Below are positions 36,179 to 45,237 of a stretch of 64,000 bases of DNA, one piece after another. Numbering within the stretch: the first letter of the stretch is position 1; each line of letters opens with the position of its first letter. This DNA comes from Paenibacillus jilunlii (GTDB lineage Bacteria > Bacillota > Bacilli > Paenibacillales > Paenibacillaceae): the NCBI RefSeq assembly GCF_900102965.1, contig NZ_FNGM01000029.1, forward strand, positions 1 to 64,000, in the 5' to 3' direction. Position numbers and translations under genes: made by a program. Below the pieces are notes generated by a model. That model made no database searches, had not been told where the DNA came from, and saw only the letters and a list, made by a program, of their open reading frames with translations.

Positions 36179-36631
36179 TTATTTCACAGGCTTCTTTACA
36201 ATGTTCTGCCAATGAGGAGGGAGTTCATAACTCTTTAAGTGGGTGTAATTAACCAGTTTAACCTCAGGTCCCACTGAGATTTGAAACGTTAACCTGTCTT
36301 CTCCAACAGAAATATGTGGTCCGACAACAGGCGTTACATCGAGCGTTATGGATAAGTTAAAACCACGAAACCCATTTATCCTCATTGAGTCGACCACATT
36401 AACGAAATATGGATATACTAGCGGCGATTCCACTAATAAACGTCGATAATAATCCCGAACAGCATCATTAATATATGGAGTTAAAAAATTCAAAAGCATA
36501 TCCTGCAATCTCAGCTCCTCTGAATCTTCCTGAGGAACGCGATAACTAGCTTCTGCGTTTGATTGCAAAGGAGATGACAGGCTCAATGTCACAGTTAGAA
36601 CAACAGCTATAATGACTCTTATCATAATCAT
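36179..36631 (-). CDS. DUF3888 secreted protein
   Basis: A 150-residue protein with a signal peptide (about 1-28, cleavage near SNAEA). The mature part matches the pattern of DUF3888 proteins of Bacillus: LRLQDMLLNFLTPYINDAVRDYY, a central VTPVVGPHISVGEDRLTF and an ending that includes VKLVNYTHLKSYELPPHWQ. Such proteins are exported and of unknown function. It stands alone in the AT-rich island. Confidence 0.72.
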   Translation of the reverse strand: MIMIRVIIAVVLTVTLSLSSPLQSNAEASYRVPQEDSEELRLQDMLLNFLTPYINDAVRDYYRRLLVESPLVYPYFVNVVDSMRINGFRGFNLSITLDVTPVVGPHISVGEDRLTFQISVGPEVKLVNYTHLKSYELPPHWQNIVKKPVK

Positions 36632-36981
36632 TGATTACACCTCATCCATGTTTACAGATAGGGTGTCCAATTTTTGAATATGAATGCTCAATACTGCCCG
36701 TTAGCTCAATCACATATCATTCAAATTCAAATAACTTCCTATCTATTTTGGCCATATTGAAGAAGCTTTGTCGAAGAAACTAAAGTTGTTACAAGTTGTT
36801 ACAAGTCGCAACACAGACAGCTCCAGGCGCAGGTAGCGATCTACTTGATGCTACTTGGTTCGTCCAAAGGAAAACGAATACCGATCTGCCTTACTTAACT
36901 TGGTAGTCTCAGTATTATCAATGAGTTGTAATGCTTTCAATAAAAGCAATTTCTCCATTCATGCAGACCAATCATACGTTG

Positions 36982-37107
36982 CTAAGTTTTAGGATCCTCT
37001 ACCGTTAACAATCGATGGGTCTCACCATAGTAATCGTAGTATATACCTCTAAATTGACCAACAGCAATTGCTTCAGTAGGCAAGTCTGTATTCCTTGCTT
37101 TTGACAT
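36982..37107 (-). CDS. Possible 41-residue peptide or gene remnant
   Basis: ATG at 37107 opens a 41-residue frame (MSKARNTDLPTEAIAVGQFR … RLLTVEDPKT) with GAGGAT about 9 bp upstream. It resembles the edge of a larger enzyme rather than a known small protein. The rest of the gap 36632-36981 holds only short repeats (TTGTTACAAG twice near 36787) and no other frame. Confidence 0.3.
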   Translation of the reverse strand: MSKARNTDLPTEAIAVGQFRGIYYDYYGETHRLLTVEDPKT

Positions 37108-37132
37108 GGACAATTAATCCTCATTGCTAAGT

Positions 37133-37792
37133 TTAATACAAGTTCTTCGAAATTTTTTGTGCCATATGCTCAATTCTAGGGATCATCAAGTTGTCATCCA
37201 TCATTTTAATTTTATCAGGTTTAAACAACTGGAATTTCTTTAGATTGTAATAGTCAAATAGCACCTGATACACGGTCAAATGGTTCTCCATCAAGTACTT
37301 TACATCTAAAACGTTACTTAGAATCTCATCTTGCATAATGATAAGCCTGCCATCAATCTTATTAAAAAAACCCTCTTTTATTCCTTCATCATAAAAAGCC
37401 AATTCCTGATATTCCCGTTGCTTCATGGCTTCTTTTAGTCGCTCATAGTTCTCAGGGTAACTATTTTCAAGTTCCCTTAGGAAAATGTCTGTGATGTACT
37501 CTTTTAATAAGATTGTTTGTTCAAATGTTTGCTGAAATCGCTGAACGAATACTTGATCAGAGCCAGAATCTTCAATAATCTCGTGGATGTATTCGACAAA
37601 AGAACTCACAATAAACGTAATAATATCTTCTTTGGTGGAGAAATATTTATATAAAGTCGCCCTGCTTATATTCATAATCTTTGAGATTTCATCCATCTTC
37701 AAACCTTGAAACCCATTTTTTCTAACGTGTAATAACAATCTGTTAGTAAGCTTTTGCCTCATCTGGTGTTGTTTTTCAATCTGCCGTTCCAT
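37133..37792 (-). CDS. TetR-family transcriptional regulator
   Basis: A 219-residue regulator with the helix-turn-helix at about 30-50 (MDEISKIMNISRATLYKYFS, then TKEDII). The Lys/Glu-rich C-terminal part binds an unknown ligand. It diverges from the aldo/keto reductase gene at 38035 and probably controls it. Candidate promoters for both genes lie in the 242-bp gap. Confidence 0.88.
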   Translation of the reverse strand: MERQIEKQHQMRQKLTNRLLLHVRKNGFQGLKMDEISKIMNISRATLYKYFSTKEDIITFIVSSFVEYIHEIIEDSGSDQVFVQRFQQTFEQTILLKEYITDIFLRELENSYPENYERLKEAMKQREYQELAFYDEGIKEGFFNKIDGRLIIMQDEILSNVLDVKYLMENHLTVYQVLFDYYNLKKFQLFKPDKIKMMDDNLMIPRIEHMAQKISKNLY

Positions 37793-37815
37793 CTAACTGC
37801 CCCCTTATAAAATAT

Positions 37816-37907
37816 ATTATATCTCAAAATCATCATTTTAAACAAACTATACTAAATAGACATTTTGTATACTTTTTGTTTACTTTATTCAGTTCTCATG
37901 ATATTAT
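37816..37907. promoter_or_regulatory. Divergent promoters of the TetR and aldo/keto reductase genes
   Basis: Leftward: TTGTTT (37840-37845), 18-bp spacer and TATAAT (37816-37821). Rightward: TTTACT (37879-37884), 17-bp spacer and TATTAT (37902-37907). The region between has ACTATACTAAATAG and TTTGTATAC, possible TetR binding sequence. Confidence 0.55.
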
Positions 37908-38034
37908 GTTTTTTGTTCCTATGAATAACAGAGATGAAAATTCATATTGAACGAAAAGTTTGGATACTTTTTATCTAGGCTTTAAACACTTGGGTGATAA
38001 CAATCTAATTTTCATTATTTAGGGAGGAACAAAA

Positions 38035-39027
38035 ATGCAAACTCGAATTCTTGGTCAACAAGGTTTAAAAGTCTCTTCTATTGGTTTGGGTACTATGGGG
38101 ATGACAATGGCATACGGTCCTTCAAATGAAAATGAAGGAATAGCGACTATTCGTCGAGCTTATGAGCTTGGAGTTAATTTCTTTGATACGGCAGAATTAT
38201 ATGGATATGGAAATGGTCACAATGAACAGTTGCTGGGTAAAGCTGTGAAGGATTTTCGTGACAAGGTAGTACTGGCTACCAAATTTGGATTTGACATGAC
38301 AGCCGAGCAACTCGGAACACGTTTTAACAGCCGTCCAGAAAATATTCGTAAAGTAGCTGAGAACAGTCTTCGCTATCTGCAGACGGATTACATTGATGTT
38401 TTCTATCAGCATATCCCTGATCCTGATGTTCCTATCGAGGAAGTAGCTGGGGTCGTTGGAGATCTTATCAAAGAAGGGAAAGTTAAATATTTCGGTTTGA
38501 GTAATACGGGTTCCAAAACAATCCGTCGAGCTCACGCTGTTACCCCGGTGTCTGTGCTTCAGACTGAATACTCAATATTCGAACGCGAGATCGAGGACGA
38601 TATACTACCGACTTTGAATGAATTGGGTATAGGTCTAGTACCCTACTCTCCATTAGGCAGAGGGTTCCTGACAGATGCTGTTAAACCATCCCACGAGTAC
38701 GCCGAAGACGATATGCGTCGATTCGATGAGCGTTGGCAAGGGGAAAACTATATCTACAACCTAAAAGCAACTGAACAACTTAAAGAACTTGCTTCTAACA
38801 AAGGTATTTCTGTAGCAGAATTGGCACTAGCTTGGCTTCTCAACCAAGGAGAGAATATCGTCCCAATCCCTGGTACACGCAGTGTTACTCGGGTTGAGCA
38901 AAACATTAATGCTGTTAATGTCAATCTTACAGAAGCTGATCTTGGGCGTATTAAAGAGATCCTCCCACATGGATCAGCAGGTAGCCGGTATCCAGCTGGA
39001 ATGATAGAGAACTTCACAAGAGATTGA
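38035..39027 (+). CDS. Aldo/keto reductase
   Basis: A 330-residue NADPH-dependent oxidoreductase with the catalytic tetrad D51 and Y56 (FFDTAELYG), K83 (LATKFG) and H126 (YQH), and the cofactor-binding end VPIPGTRSVTRVEQN. It is closest to the AKR13-type proteins that reduce aldehydes such as methylglyoxal. AGGGAGG lies 7 bp before the ATG. A perfect terminator follows. The base composition is AT-rich compared with the flanking 55% GC-looking genes. Confidence 0.93.
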   Translation: MQTRILGQQGLKVSSIGLGTMGMTMAYGPSNENEGIATIRRAYELGVNFFDTAELYGYGNGHNEQLLGKAVKDFRDKVVLATKFGFDMTAEQLGTRFNSRPENIRKVAENSLRYLQTDYIDVFYQHIPDPDVPIEEVAGVVGDLIKEGKVKYFGLSNTGSKTIRRAHAVTPVSVLQTEYSIFEREIEDDILPTLNELGIGLVPYSPLGRGFLTDAVKPSHEYAEDDMRRFDERWQGENYIYNLKATEQLKELASNKGISVAELALAWLLNQGENIVPIPGTRSVTRVEQNINAVNVNLTEADLGRIKEILPHGSAGSRYPAGMIENFTRD

Positions 39028-39060
39028 TAGTTTTTATAAAAAATTAAACAGATAAATAAA

Positions 39061-39103
39061 AAACAGCTAACTAAGAACATAATCATAGTTAGCTGTTTTT
39101 TTA
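39061..39103 (+). terminator. Terminator of the aldo/keto reductase gene
   Basis: AAACAGCTAACTA pairs with TAGTTAGCTGTTT across a 12-base loop and continues into a T run. Confidence 0.9.
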
Positions 39104-39333
39104 TCAACACATGATTGGCGAAATACCAGCGTAGGTGTCACTACGCGCAAACGTAGTTTCACTTGATAAACAGCCTGATCCAATTTCGTGGCAGCTTCTT
39201 TGATCCGTTCGGAAGGTTGCGGAATCGAGGTATGCAGACGTTCTCCTGTTTGCTTATCAATTGCAATAAACAATGTTAACTTCAAGGTCAGATTTCGTCC
39301 CAAGCAAATATTGTCACTCACCCAGCTCTTCAT
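39067..39333 (-). pseudogene. Possible C-terminal remnant of a LacI/GalR regulator
   Basis: The frame contains PSERIKEAATKLDQAV and RLRVVTPTLVFRQSCVDKK, the latter like the strand and end (PTLVVRQSC) of LacI/GalR proteins. The N-terminal DNA-binding part is absent and the frame runs through the terminator of the aldo/keto reductase gene. Read as a relic, with low certainty. Confidence 0.3.
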
Positions 39334-39558
39334 CTCACAACTTACCGACAGCCTCTATAAATCCCACCAGAAACTATCATGCTATTATCCACATCCATTT
39401 GCTTGCCTAAAATTACAGCAGCAGGCGTATTTTCTGCTTTTGCTAAATAGTATGTAAAATCTTCTCCACCCCTCTTGTGAAAGAGAGGTTTGGGTTGCTT
39501 TTGAAACTAACCGCCTGACAAGGTGCAGAAAAAAATTCACGTTGCATCAGTTATGGAC

Positions 39559-39693
39559 CTATTCGGCACCGATTCCATGCGTCAAAGGTTCAATGCTCGA
39601 ATGGGCGGAAGCGGATTGCATCACCAAAGCCCGGGCTTCTACAGCCAAAACAATGCTACCTATTGCCAGCAGCAGCGCCAATTTTCTTTTCAT
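39559..39693 (-). CDS. Small exported peptide precursor, candidate quorum-sensing signal
   Basis: A 44-residue peptide that starts inside the last 38 bp of the regulator gene. MKRKLALLLAIGSIVLAVEA is a short export signal, followed by RALVMQSASA with an AXA-type cleavage site (27-30), and HSSIEPLTHGIGAE as the released tail. GAGGTG lies 11 bp upstream. Size, position and layout match Phr/AimP/Alo-type pheromone precursors, whose mature signal is a 5-7 residue piece near the C-terminus; THGIGAE is the candidate. This is inference from architecture. Confidence 0.7.
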   Translation of the reverse strand: MKRKLALLLAIGSIVLAVEARALVMQSASAHSSIEPLTHGIGAE

Positions 39694-41053
39694 TAATCTT
39701 CTGCACCTCGCCAATTAGAATTTTATATCTTTCCCGGTCTTCGACGGAGCTGAGATGTCTGTACTGCTCAAATAATGCTACACACCCAACAATACCGCTG
39801 TCACTGTTCATTCTAACAGAGAGGTCCAGACTCTGGAATAAATAAACGAGACCCCTGTGGACTCTCTGGTTTTTTAAATAATACACAGACAGCTCATATA
39901 ACAAAACCGCATATTGGTCTTCGGTGACCTGCACATTCCGTTTCCCCATCCGGGTCCGCTGCTCTTTGAATCCCGCGCGGGATTCGAAGCGTTCAATAAT
40001 AGGGTCCACGTTCAAGCCAAAGCGGTTGGCCGCTTGCATGATTTTCGTCAGGCCCGGAATAATTTCATTCTCTCTGGTGCTGATGAATTCAACATAGTCC
40101 GCAAGCACAGCCGTCTCTCCTGACATCAGGCGGTACAGATATGTATTCGCCTCGGCCCATTCCCTAAACTGCTCCATAATCTGCCGGGCCTCCTCCGTTC
40201 TTTCCTGGACCCAGCTGAAATCGGAATAACGCGAGACATAGTGGAGGGCCTGTCCGTAATCCCCGTGTTCAGCACAAACTGCCGAACGAAGCAGATACGA
40301 ATACAGAATATAGAAACAAAGAGGCCTGCCGGTTTCCTTAGAGACCGCACGGCGGCTGGCTTTATGATATTTATTCTGATACTGAATGGAGGCCTTGCGC
40401 CCCATTACCTCTGCTATGACATCAACGTTGTTCCAGCGGTGCAAGGAAGCGTAAATATTCGCCAAATCCTTCAGCGCATTCAATTGGTCCGCCTCATCCA
40501 GCCGTTCCACAAAATATTCAAAATGCATCGCCGCCCGCAGGTTGGCTTCCTGATCTTTTCCCAGTGCAATCTTGAACAAACGGTATTGGCATAAGGCCAG
40601 CCGTTCTGAATGCTGATATTTCTCACTTTCCGCCACGCTTTCGTACAGCAGCGCAGCAGCCTGGCGTTTGCCTTGTGCGAACCATTCCTCTCCCATTTCA
40701 AATACTGCCTGGGCATAGGATATATTATCCATAATGATCCGGACGACCTGCCGGATGCATTCCAGCTTGTCCAGCTCCGCACAGCGCTGCAGAAAAGGTC
40801 CCAGCCGCCGCCAGTCAGGGGTGGAGCGGACAACATATTCATCTATATATAATTCATACCATTCACCTTCGGGAAGTCCCATTCCTGCTGTAATCCGGTC
40901 CAGCTGCTTCACGGCAACGGGACGGTTCCCATTAATAATACTGCTGAGCGTACCGGAGTTCACACCCGAAATTCCGGCAAACTGATTGATGGTAATGCCT
41001 TCTCTCTTCAAGTATGCGTCAAGTTTTGCCTGTATTGTATTTTTCAATTGCAA
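39656..41053 (-). CDS. RRNPP-type regulator: XRE helix-turn-helix plus TPR domain
   Basis: A 465-residue protein, TTG start with AGGACGGTG upstream. The XRE helix-turn-helix covers about 8-60 (INQFAGISGVNSGTLSSIIN). From about 100 on it is made of TPR-like helical pairs (EEWFAQGKRQAAALLYESVA, ALKDLANIYASLHRWNNVDV, QALHYVSRYSDF). This is the fold of peptide-binding regulators such as Rap, NprR, PlcR, AimR and the Alo proteins of Paenibacillus. Directly downstream and overlapping is a small exported peptide gene. It probably binds the re-imported peptide and changes DNA binding; its target genes are unknown. Confidence 0.82.
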   Translation of the reverse strand: MQLKNTIQAKLDAYLKREGITINQFAGISGVNSGTLSSIINGNRPVAVKQLDRITAGMGLPEGEWYELYIDEYVVRSTPDWRRLGPFLQRCAELDKLECIRQVVRIIMDNISYAQAVFEMGEEWFAQGKRQAAALLYESVAESEKYQHSERLALCQYRLFKIALGKDQEANLRAAMHFEYFVERLDEADQLNALKDLANIYASLHRWNNVDVIAEVMGRKASIQYQNKYHKASRRAVSKETGRPLCFYILYSYLLRSAVCAEHGDYGQALHYVSRYSDFSWVQERTEEARQIMEQFREWAEANTYLYRLMSGETAVLADYVEFISTRENEIIPGLTKIMQAANRFGLNVDPIIERFESRAGFKEQRTRMGKRNVQVTEDQYAVLLYELSVYYLKNQRVHRGLVYLFQSLDLSVRMNSDSGIVGCVALFEQYRHLSSVEDRERYKILIGEVQKINEKKIGAAAGNR

Positions 41054-41202
41054 ATAAACACCGTCCTAAGAACCATATATTTGAATGATAATCCAGATAT
41101 TCCTATATCTTAGGTTCTCGTATGGCACAGGTCAATGTTCATTGGCAGGTTGAACACAGGTTGACAGGAAAGAATTAGGTGTTCCAGTATCAGACAATGG
41201 TT

Positions 41203-43881
41203 TTAGGAGATCAGCTTGGACGCCTCTGCCTGTTCAGCCGCACGCCGGATGAACCGCTCCAGCGGCTTCTGGAGGGTAAGCGCCAGCACCAGGGCGAGAA
41301 TACCGAACAGAACCAGATACAGGGCGTCACGGACAGCAACCTCCGGCAGAATGCCGCCAACGGCTTCTCTCAGCAGACTGATGGCATAGGTAAAGGGCAT
41401 ATACGGGTTCAGGATTTGAAAAAAGCGCCCTGTGGTGCTGATTGGAAAAGCCCCGCCCGAACTGGAGAACTGGAGCACCATGAACACGATGGCTATGCCT
41501 TTGCCGATGTTGCCGAAGACGTAGACCAGTGTAAATACGATCGTCACAAAAACGATGCTGATCAGGACGGCAAACAGCGTGAACCACAGCTTGTCGGCAA
41601 CATAGCAATTCAACAAATACATATTACCCAATACCGCTATCAGAGCCTGAAAAATGCCTACGGTAAGAAAAGTCAGCAGGCGGCCAAAATACAGCTGGTA
41701 GCGCCGGTATGGAATTCCACCGGTATCAACGGCGGTCCGCAGCAGAGAAATCAGCAGGGTGCCGCCTACCCACAAGGACAGCACTACGTAAAACGGTGTC
41801 ATCGCTGATCCGTAATTAGGGATGGGATACAGCGCCTTTTCCTTCAGAACCACGGGGCTGGCCAGAAAATCGCTGGTGCCCTTGATATCCCCGCCCAACA
41901 GTTGGGCAATCTCCTCCAGATTGACCTCCCGCTTGATTTCGCGGACCGTATCGGCGGCGCGGCGGACGGCATGCTCCAGGGCGGGAAGATCATTCCGCAC
42001 CAGCTCGGCCGCCCGGTTCACCCCCCGGTCTGCCCGGGGAAGGCCGGCGGTGATCCACTCCGACGCGCGGCGGAATTTCTCTTCCGCCCCCGGCAGGTCA
42101 TTCCGGGCGAATTCAGCTGCTTCATGAATGTTGTCTCCGGCAGCAGGCAGCCCATTCTGAATGCGCGGCAGCACCTCCGTCACGAAGCCGGTGAACGCTG
42201 CCAGCCTGCTGTTCATGCCGGCTGCCGCCGCGCTGACTTCGCCCGCTGCCGCGGGCAGATTGTCCCGCAAGGCGGCCAGGCCGGCCTGCCCGTACTGGAT
42301 GGCGGTGCCCGCTTCATCCAGCACCGCGCCCAGCGCCGCCAGCCGCTGCGGCGCCTGCTGCAAAGCCGTGGCGGCGGTCCCCGCCACGGAGGTCAGCTGC
42401 TGCAGCGTGCCCTGCAGCGCTGACTGCCCCTCCGCGCTGTAGCGCGCGAGGATTCCGCCAAGCGCCGCTGCGCCCTTGGCGGAATCCCGGCCAAGCTGCG
42501 CCAGCGCGGCAGGGTCCAGCCCGCCGCCGCCCCGCAGCGCGGCGGCAAGGCGGGCCGCCTGCGCAGCGCCGGCGGCCCAAGAGGCCCGCGCCCCGGCCAG
42601 GGCGCGGAGCTCGCTGCCCGGCACGGCGCCGGGCGCGAGGGTGTTCACGGCGGCGAAGAGAGCCGCCGTGTGCTGCAGCGCGCCGCTTCCGGCGGTAAGC
42701 CGGTCAGCGGCCAGCTGCAGCCGGGAAGCCGCCGCTGCGTCCGGCGGCGCGGTGCCTTCCGCGAGCTGGCTGGCCAGCAGCGCTGCGCTGTCGGCATTCT
42801 GCTGCAGCAGATGGAGATTCTGCTGCAGCACCTGCGGAACCGCGGTGAAGGCCGCGCGGTTCTGCGCCAGATACTGCTGCAGCTCCTGCCCGAAGGCAGG
42901 CCCCGCTGCAGCGATCCGGTCCGTCTGCGGCAGGGCCTGGGCAGCCGCAGCAACAACCTTCCCGGCCTCCTCCAACCTGTCCGAGGCCCGGTCCAGGATC
43001 TCCCCCACCCGGCTGAAGTCAACATCCAGGCCGGACAGCAGCTCCGCCGCGCGGGCCAGATCCGGGAGCCTGCCCTGCAGCTCCTGCAGCCTGCCCGCAG
43101 CATCGCTGATCTGCCCCCAGTGCTCATCCAGCAGCTCGGCCGCCTGGCCCGCCTGCTCCACTTCCGGCAGCTTGTCCGTAAGCGCAGCCATCCTTCCGGC
43201 CGAATCCGCAAGCTGCGGCCAGTCGTGCTGGAGCTTGAGCACAAGCCGTCCTGCCTTTTCAATCTCCGGCAGGCTTGCCTCCAGCTGGAACAGCCCCTGC
43301 TCCACCTTGCGGATAACCGGCAGCTCAGCCTGGAATTCGCGGTCGATGGCACTAAGGGCCGTTAGCACCGTGCTGCTAAGGGTTTCCGTGAACCGCTCAC
43401 TGATCTGCGCGGTAATCGTTGAAGCCCCTTTCGCCGTGATTTTGGGTGCAATCGCGTTGATTTTTTCATTTACGGTATAATCCACCTCCGGCTTCACAAG
43501 TTCTCCTTCGAGAACCCCCGCCATCCGCTGTGAGAATTCTGCCGGAATGACGATGCTGGCATAATAATCCCCGCGCTGCACCCCGCGTTCTGCCGATTTA
43601 ACATCCGTGAACCTCCAGCCCAGCGACTTGTTGCTCCGCAGGCTCTCCAGTACCTCATCTCCGATGTTGAAGCTCTTGCCATCGACAGCAGCTCCCTGAT
43701 CCACACTGGCCACGGCAATTTGGATGCCGGATGTATTGCTGTAGGGGTCCCATACCGCGGCCACATTCACCCAATCGTAGACCGAGGGAAGGAGCGCGAG
43801 TGCTGCTATCAACAACAGAGCTACCGGCGCTTTGAACAGGCCCAGCCAATCTTTTTTATAAATCCGCCACACTGCCGCCAT
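41203..43881 (-). CDS. YhgE/Pip-family membrane protein
   Basis: An 892-residue protein. An N-terminal helix (about 18-36) leads into the conserved PSVYDWVNVAAVWDPYSNTSGI block. A very long Ala/Leu-rich helical ectodomain (about 180-660) follows, then five or six C-terminal helices of ABC-2 permease type (from about 700), ending near LVLALTLQKPLERFIRR. Members include the phage receptor YueB/Pip and parts of type VII secretion systems. No WXG100 or EssC genes adjoin it. The coding DNA for the ectodomain is extremely GC-rich (about 42200-42800). Confidence 0.87.
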   Translation of the reverse strand: MAAVWRIYKKDWLGLFKAPVALLLIAALALLPSVYDWVNVAAVWDPYSNTSGIQIAVASVDQGAAVDGKSFNIGDEVLESLRSNKSLGWRFTDVKSAERGVQRGDYYASIVIPAEFSQRMAGVLEGELVKPEVDYTVNEKINAIAPKITAKGASTITAQISERFTETLSSTVLTALSAIDREFQAELPVIRKVEQGLFQLEASLPEIEKAGRLVLKLQHDWPQLADSAGRMAALTDKLPEVEQAGQAAELLDEHWGQISDAAGRLQELQGRLPDLARAAELLSGLDVDFSRVGEILDRASDRLEEAGKVVAAAAQALPQTDRIAAAGPAFGQELQQYLAQNRAAFTAVPQVLQQNLHLLQQNADSAALLASQLAEGTAPPDAAAASRLQLAADRLTAGSGALQHTAALFAAVNTLAPGAVPGSELRALAGARASWAAGAAQAARLAAALRGGGGLDPAALAQLGRDSAKGAAALGGILARYSAEGQSALQGTLQQLTSVAGTAATALQQAPQRLAALGAVLDEAGTAIQYGQAGLAALRDNLPAAAGEVSAAAAGMNSRLAAFTGFVTEVLPRIQNGLPAAGDNIHEAAEFARNDLPGAEEKFRRASEWITAGLPRADRGVNRAAELVRNDLPALEHAVRRAADTVREIKREVNLEEIAQLLGGDIKGTSDFLASPVVLKEKALYPIPNYGSAMTPFYVVLSLWVGGTLLISLLRTAVDTGGIPYRRYQLYFGRLLTFLTVGIFQALIAVLGNMYLLNCYVADKLWFTLFAVLISIVFVTIVFTLVYVFGNIGKGIAIVFMVLQFSSSGGAFPISTTGRFFQILNPYMPFTYAISLLREAVGGILPEVAVRDALYLVLFGILALVLALTLQKPLERFIRRAAEQAEASKLIS

Positions 43882-44103
43882 GTTTCACCACACCTCTATG
43901 CTGTAATCTGAATAGTTTAATATGCCCTGGCGCCGTTCTTTTTACTTTCCTTACTTTCCCACATCACAGGCCGGAAACTTTTTGCAACATTTTTTCCCGA
44001 TCTACGTTTATAGAGGTATAATACCCGTTTGAGAAATATAGCGAAGGGTAATTAGGTATATAGACGTATACCGTGTCATATTTATACCAAGGGGGAATTG
44101 TAC

Positions 44104-44631
44104 ATGTTCAAAAGAAAATCGGTTTATCTCTTTCCTGCTCTGGTTCTGCTGCTCCTCTCCCTTGTGACTACGGCAAGTACAGTAGGTACGCGCGCAGAAG
44201 CGCAAAGCGGTGATAAAAGTCAGGAATTGACGGTTTACATACACGCGCTGAAGTCCAAAGACGGACATACGGTCATGACAGCCGACCAGATCGAATGGTA
44301 TGAAGGCGCTGAAGCCGACCGCATCTTCGCCGAACGTGAGCCTGATGCAGCGGCTGAGCTTGGCGGCACACCGGATGGTTACTATATCGTAAATGACAGT
44401 GACTCCCTTACTTCCTATCCCATTGCCGATAATGCTGGGGTGACGATGCAAATTTACGATCATACCGGGCACATGGAGGATCTGGATATCAACTGGAATG
44501 AGAGCATTTCTCTTCATAAGTTCATCGGCGAATTCGCCAAAACCGGCATCATCGACCTGAGCCAGTCCCCTTACCACATTACAATCCAGGCTGGCAAAGT
44601 TACTTCCATCGTACAGCAGTACACTCCATAA
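44104..44631 (+). CDS. Secreted hypothetical protein
   Basis: The start ATG at 44104 has GGGGGAA 8 bp upstream; a TTG two codons earlier is too close to it. The 175-residue protein has a signal peptide (about 1-32, cleavage near TRAEA). The mature part (QELTVYIHALKSKDGHTVMT … NWNESISLHKFIGEF) is acidic and rich in Asp and Glu. Not recognised. It is a single gene with its own terminator. Confidence 0.7.
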   Translation: MFKRKSVYLFPALVLLLLSLVTTASTVGTRAEAQSGDKSQELTVYIHALKSKDGHTVMTADQIEWYEGAEADRIFAEREPDAAAELGGTPDGYYIVNDSDSLTSYPIADNAGVTMQIYDHTGHMEDLDINWNESISLHKFIGEFAKTGIIDLSQSPYHITIQAGKVTSIVQQYTP

Positions 44632-44650
44632 TCTTCAGAGTCTGCTCGCC

Positions 44651-44693
44651 AAAAAGCACCGCCCCTTCGGCGGTGCTTTTTTTGCTTTGCTTA
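44651..44693 (+). terminator. Terminator of the secreted hypothetical protein gene
   Basis: AAAAAGCACCGCC-CCTTC-GGCGGTGCTTTTTTT is a perfect stem with flanking A and T tracts, so it can act on both strands. Confidence 0.92.
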
Positions 44694-44714
44694 GCTTTGC
44701 TTTGTTTTACAGCA

Positions 44715-44900
44715 TTAATTGCACTTCGTACAGTTAAAAGCTGCCTTTTGGCAGTCCAACTGGTTTTAATTGCACCTTGTACAGTTATTTTTGTTGAAAA
44801 GGGCTAATAGTGGGCTGCAAGCCATTTTTAATTGCACAAACTGCAGCTAACGCTCAAACACATCCATTACAGCTCTTTTTAGTTGCACAAAATACAGTTA
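44715..44900. repeat. 51/62-bp spaced repeats, 4 units (family of 34011)
   Basis: ATTGCACTTCGTACAG (44718), ATTGCACCTTGTACAG (44769), ATTGCACAAACTGCAG (44831) and GTTGCACAAAATACAG (44882) are spaced 51, 62 and 51 bp. The reverse complement matches the motifs in the array at 34011. Confidence 0.85.
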
Positions 44901-45128
44901 CTTAGCCATAAGCCCGAAGGTTAAAGCCGTTCTCAGTTACTTTTACCATACGCCGGGGTTAGAGCTACTTCTCAGTTACTTTTACCATACGCCTAGGGCT
45001 AGAGCTACTTCTTAGTACTTAAACCATTCGCCAGGGCTAGAGCTACTTCTCAGTTACTTTCACCATACGCCAGGGTTAAAGCCGCTTCTAGGTTTCTTTA
45101 ACCATACGCCAGGGTTAGAGCCACTCCC
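44895..45128. repeat. 39-bp tandem array, 6 units
   Basis: CAGTTACTTTTACCATACGC and variants start at 44895, 44934, 44973, 45012, 45051 and 45090, each 39 bp apart. Units continue CAGGGTTAGAGCTACTTCT. The first unit overlaps the last unit of the 51-bp-spaced array. It fills a convergent gap. Function unknown. Confidence 0.9.
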
Positions 45129-45140
45129 GAACAAAGCAAA

Positions 45141-45179
45141 AAGTGTCCCGCTCCCCTTATCAGGGAAGCCGGGACACTT
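45141..45179 (-). terminator. Terminator of the arabinoside operon
   Basis: On the minus strand AAGTGTCCCG pairs with CGGGACACTT and is followed by TTTGC, about 60 bp after the GH43 stop codon. Confidence 0.8.
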
Positions 45180-45237
45180 CATCATAGCCAGTTAGGCTAT
45201 TTATCTTTGCAAAGTTATGAGGGCACAACTGATTACC

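Noticed and set aside
42476..43480. A 334-codon plus-strand frame
   Set aside because: Antisense to the GC-rich middle of the YhgE/Pip gene and made of low-complexity Ala/Ser/Arg; no ribosome site or recognisable domain.
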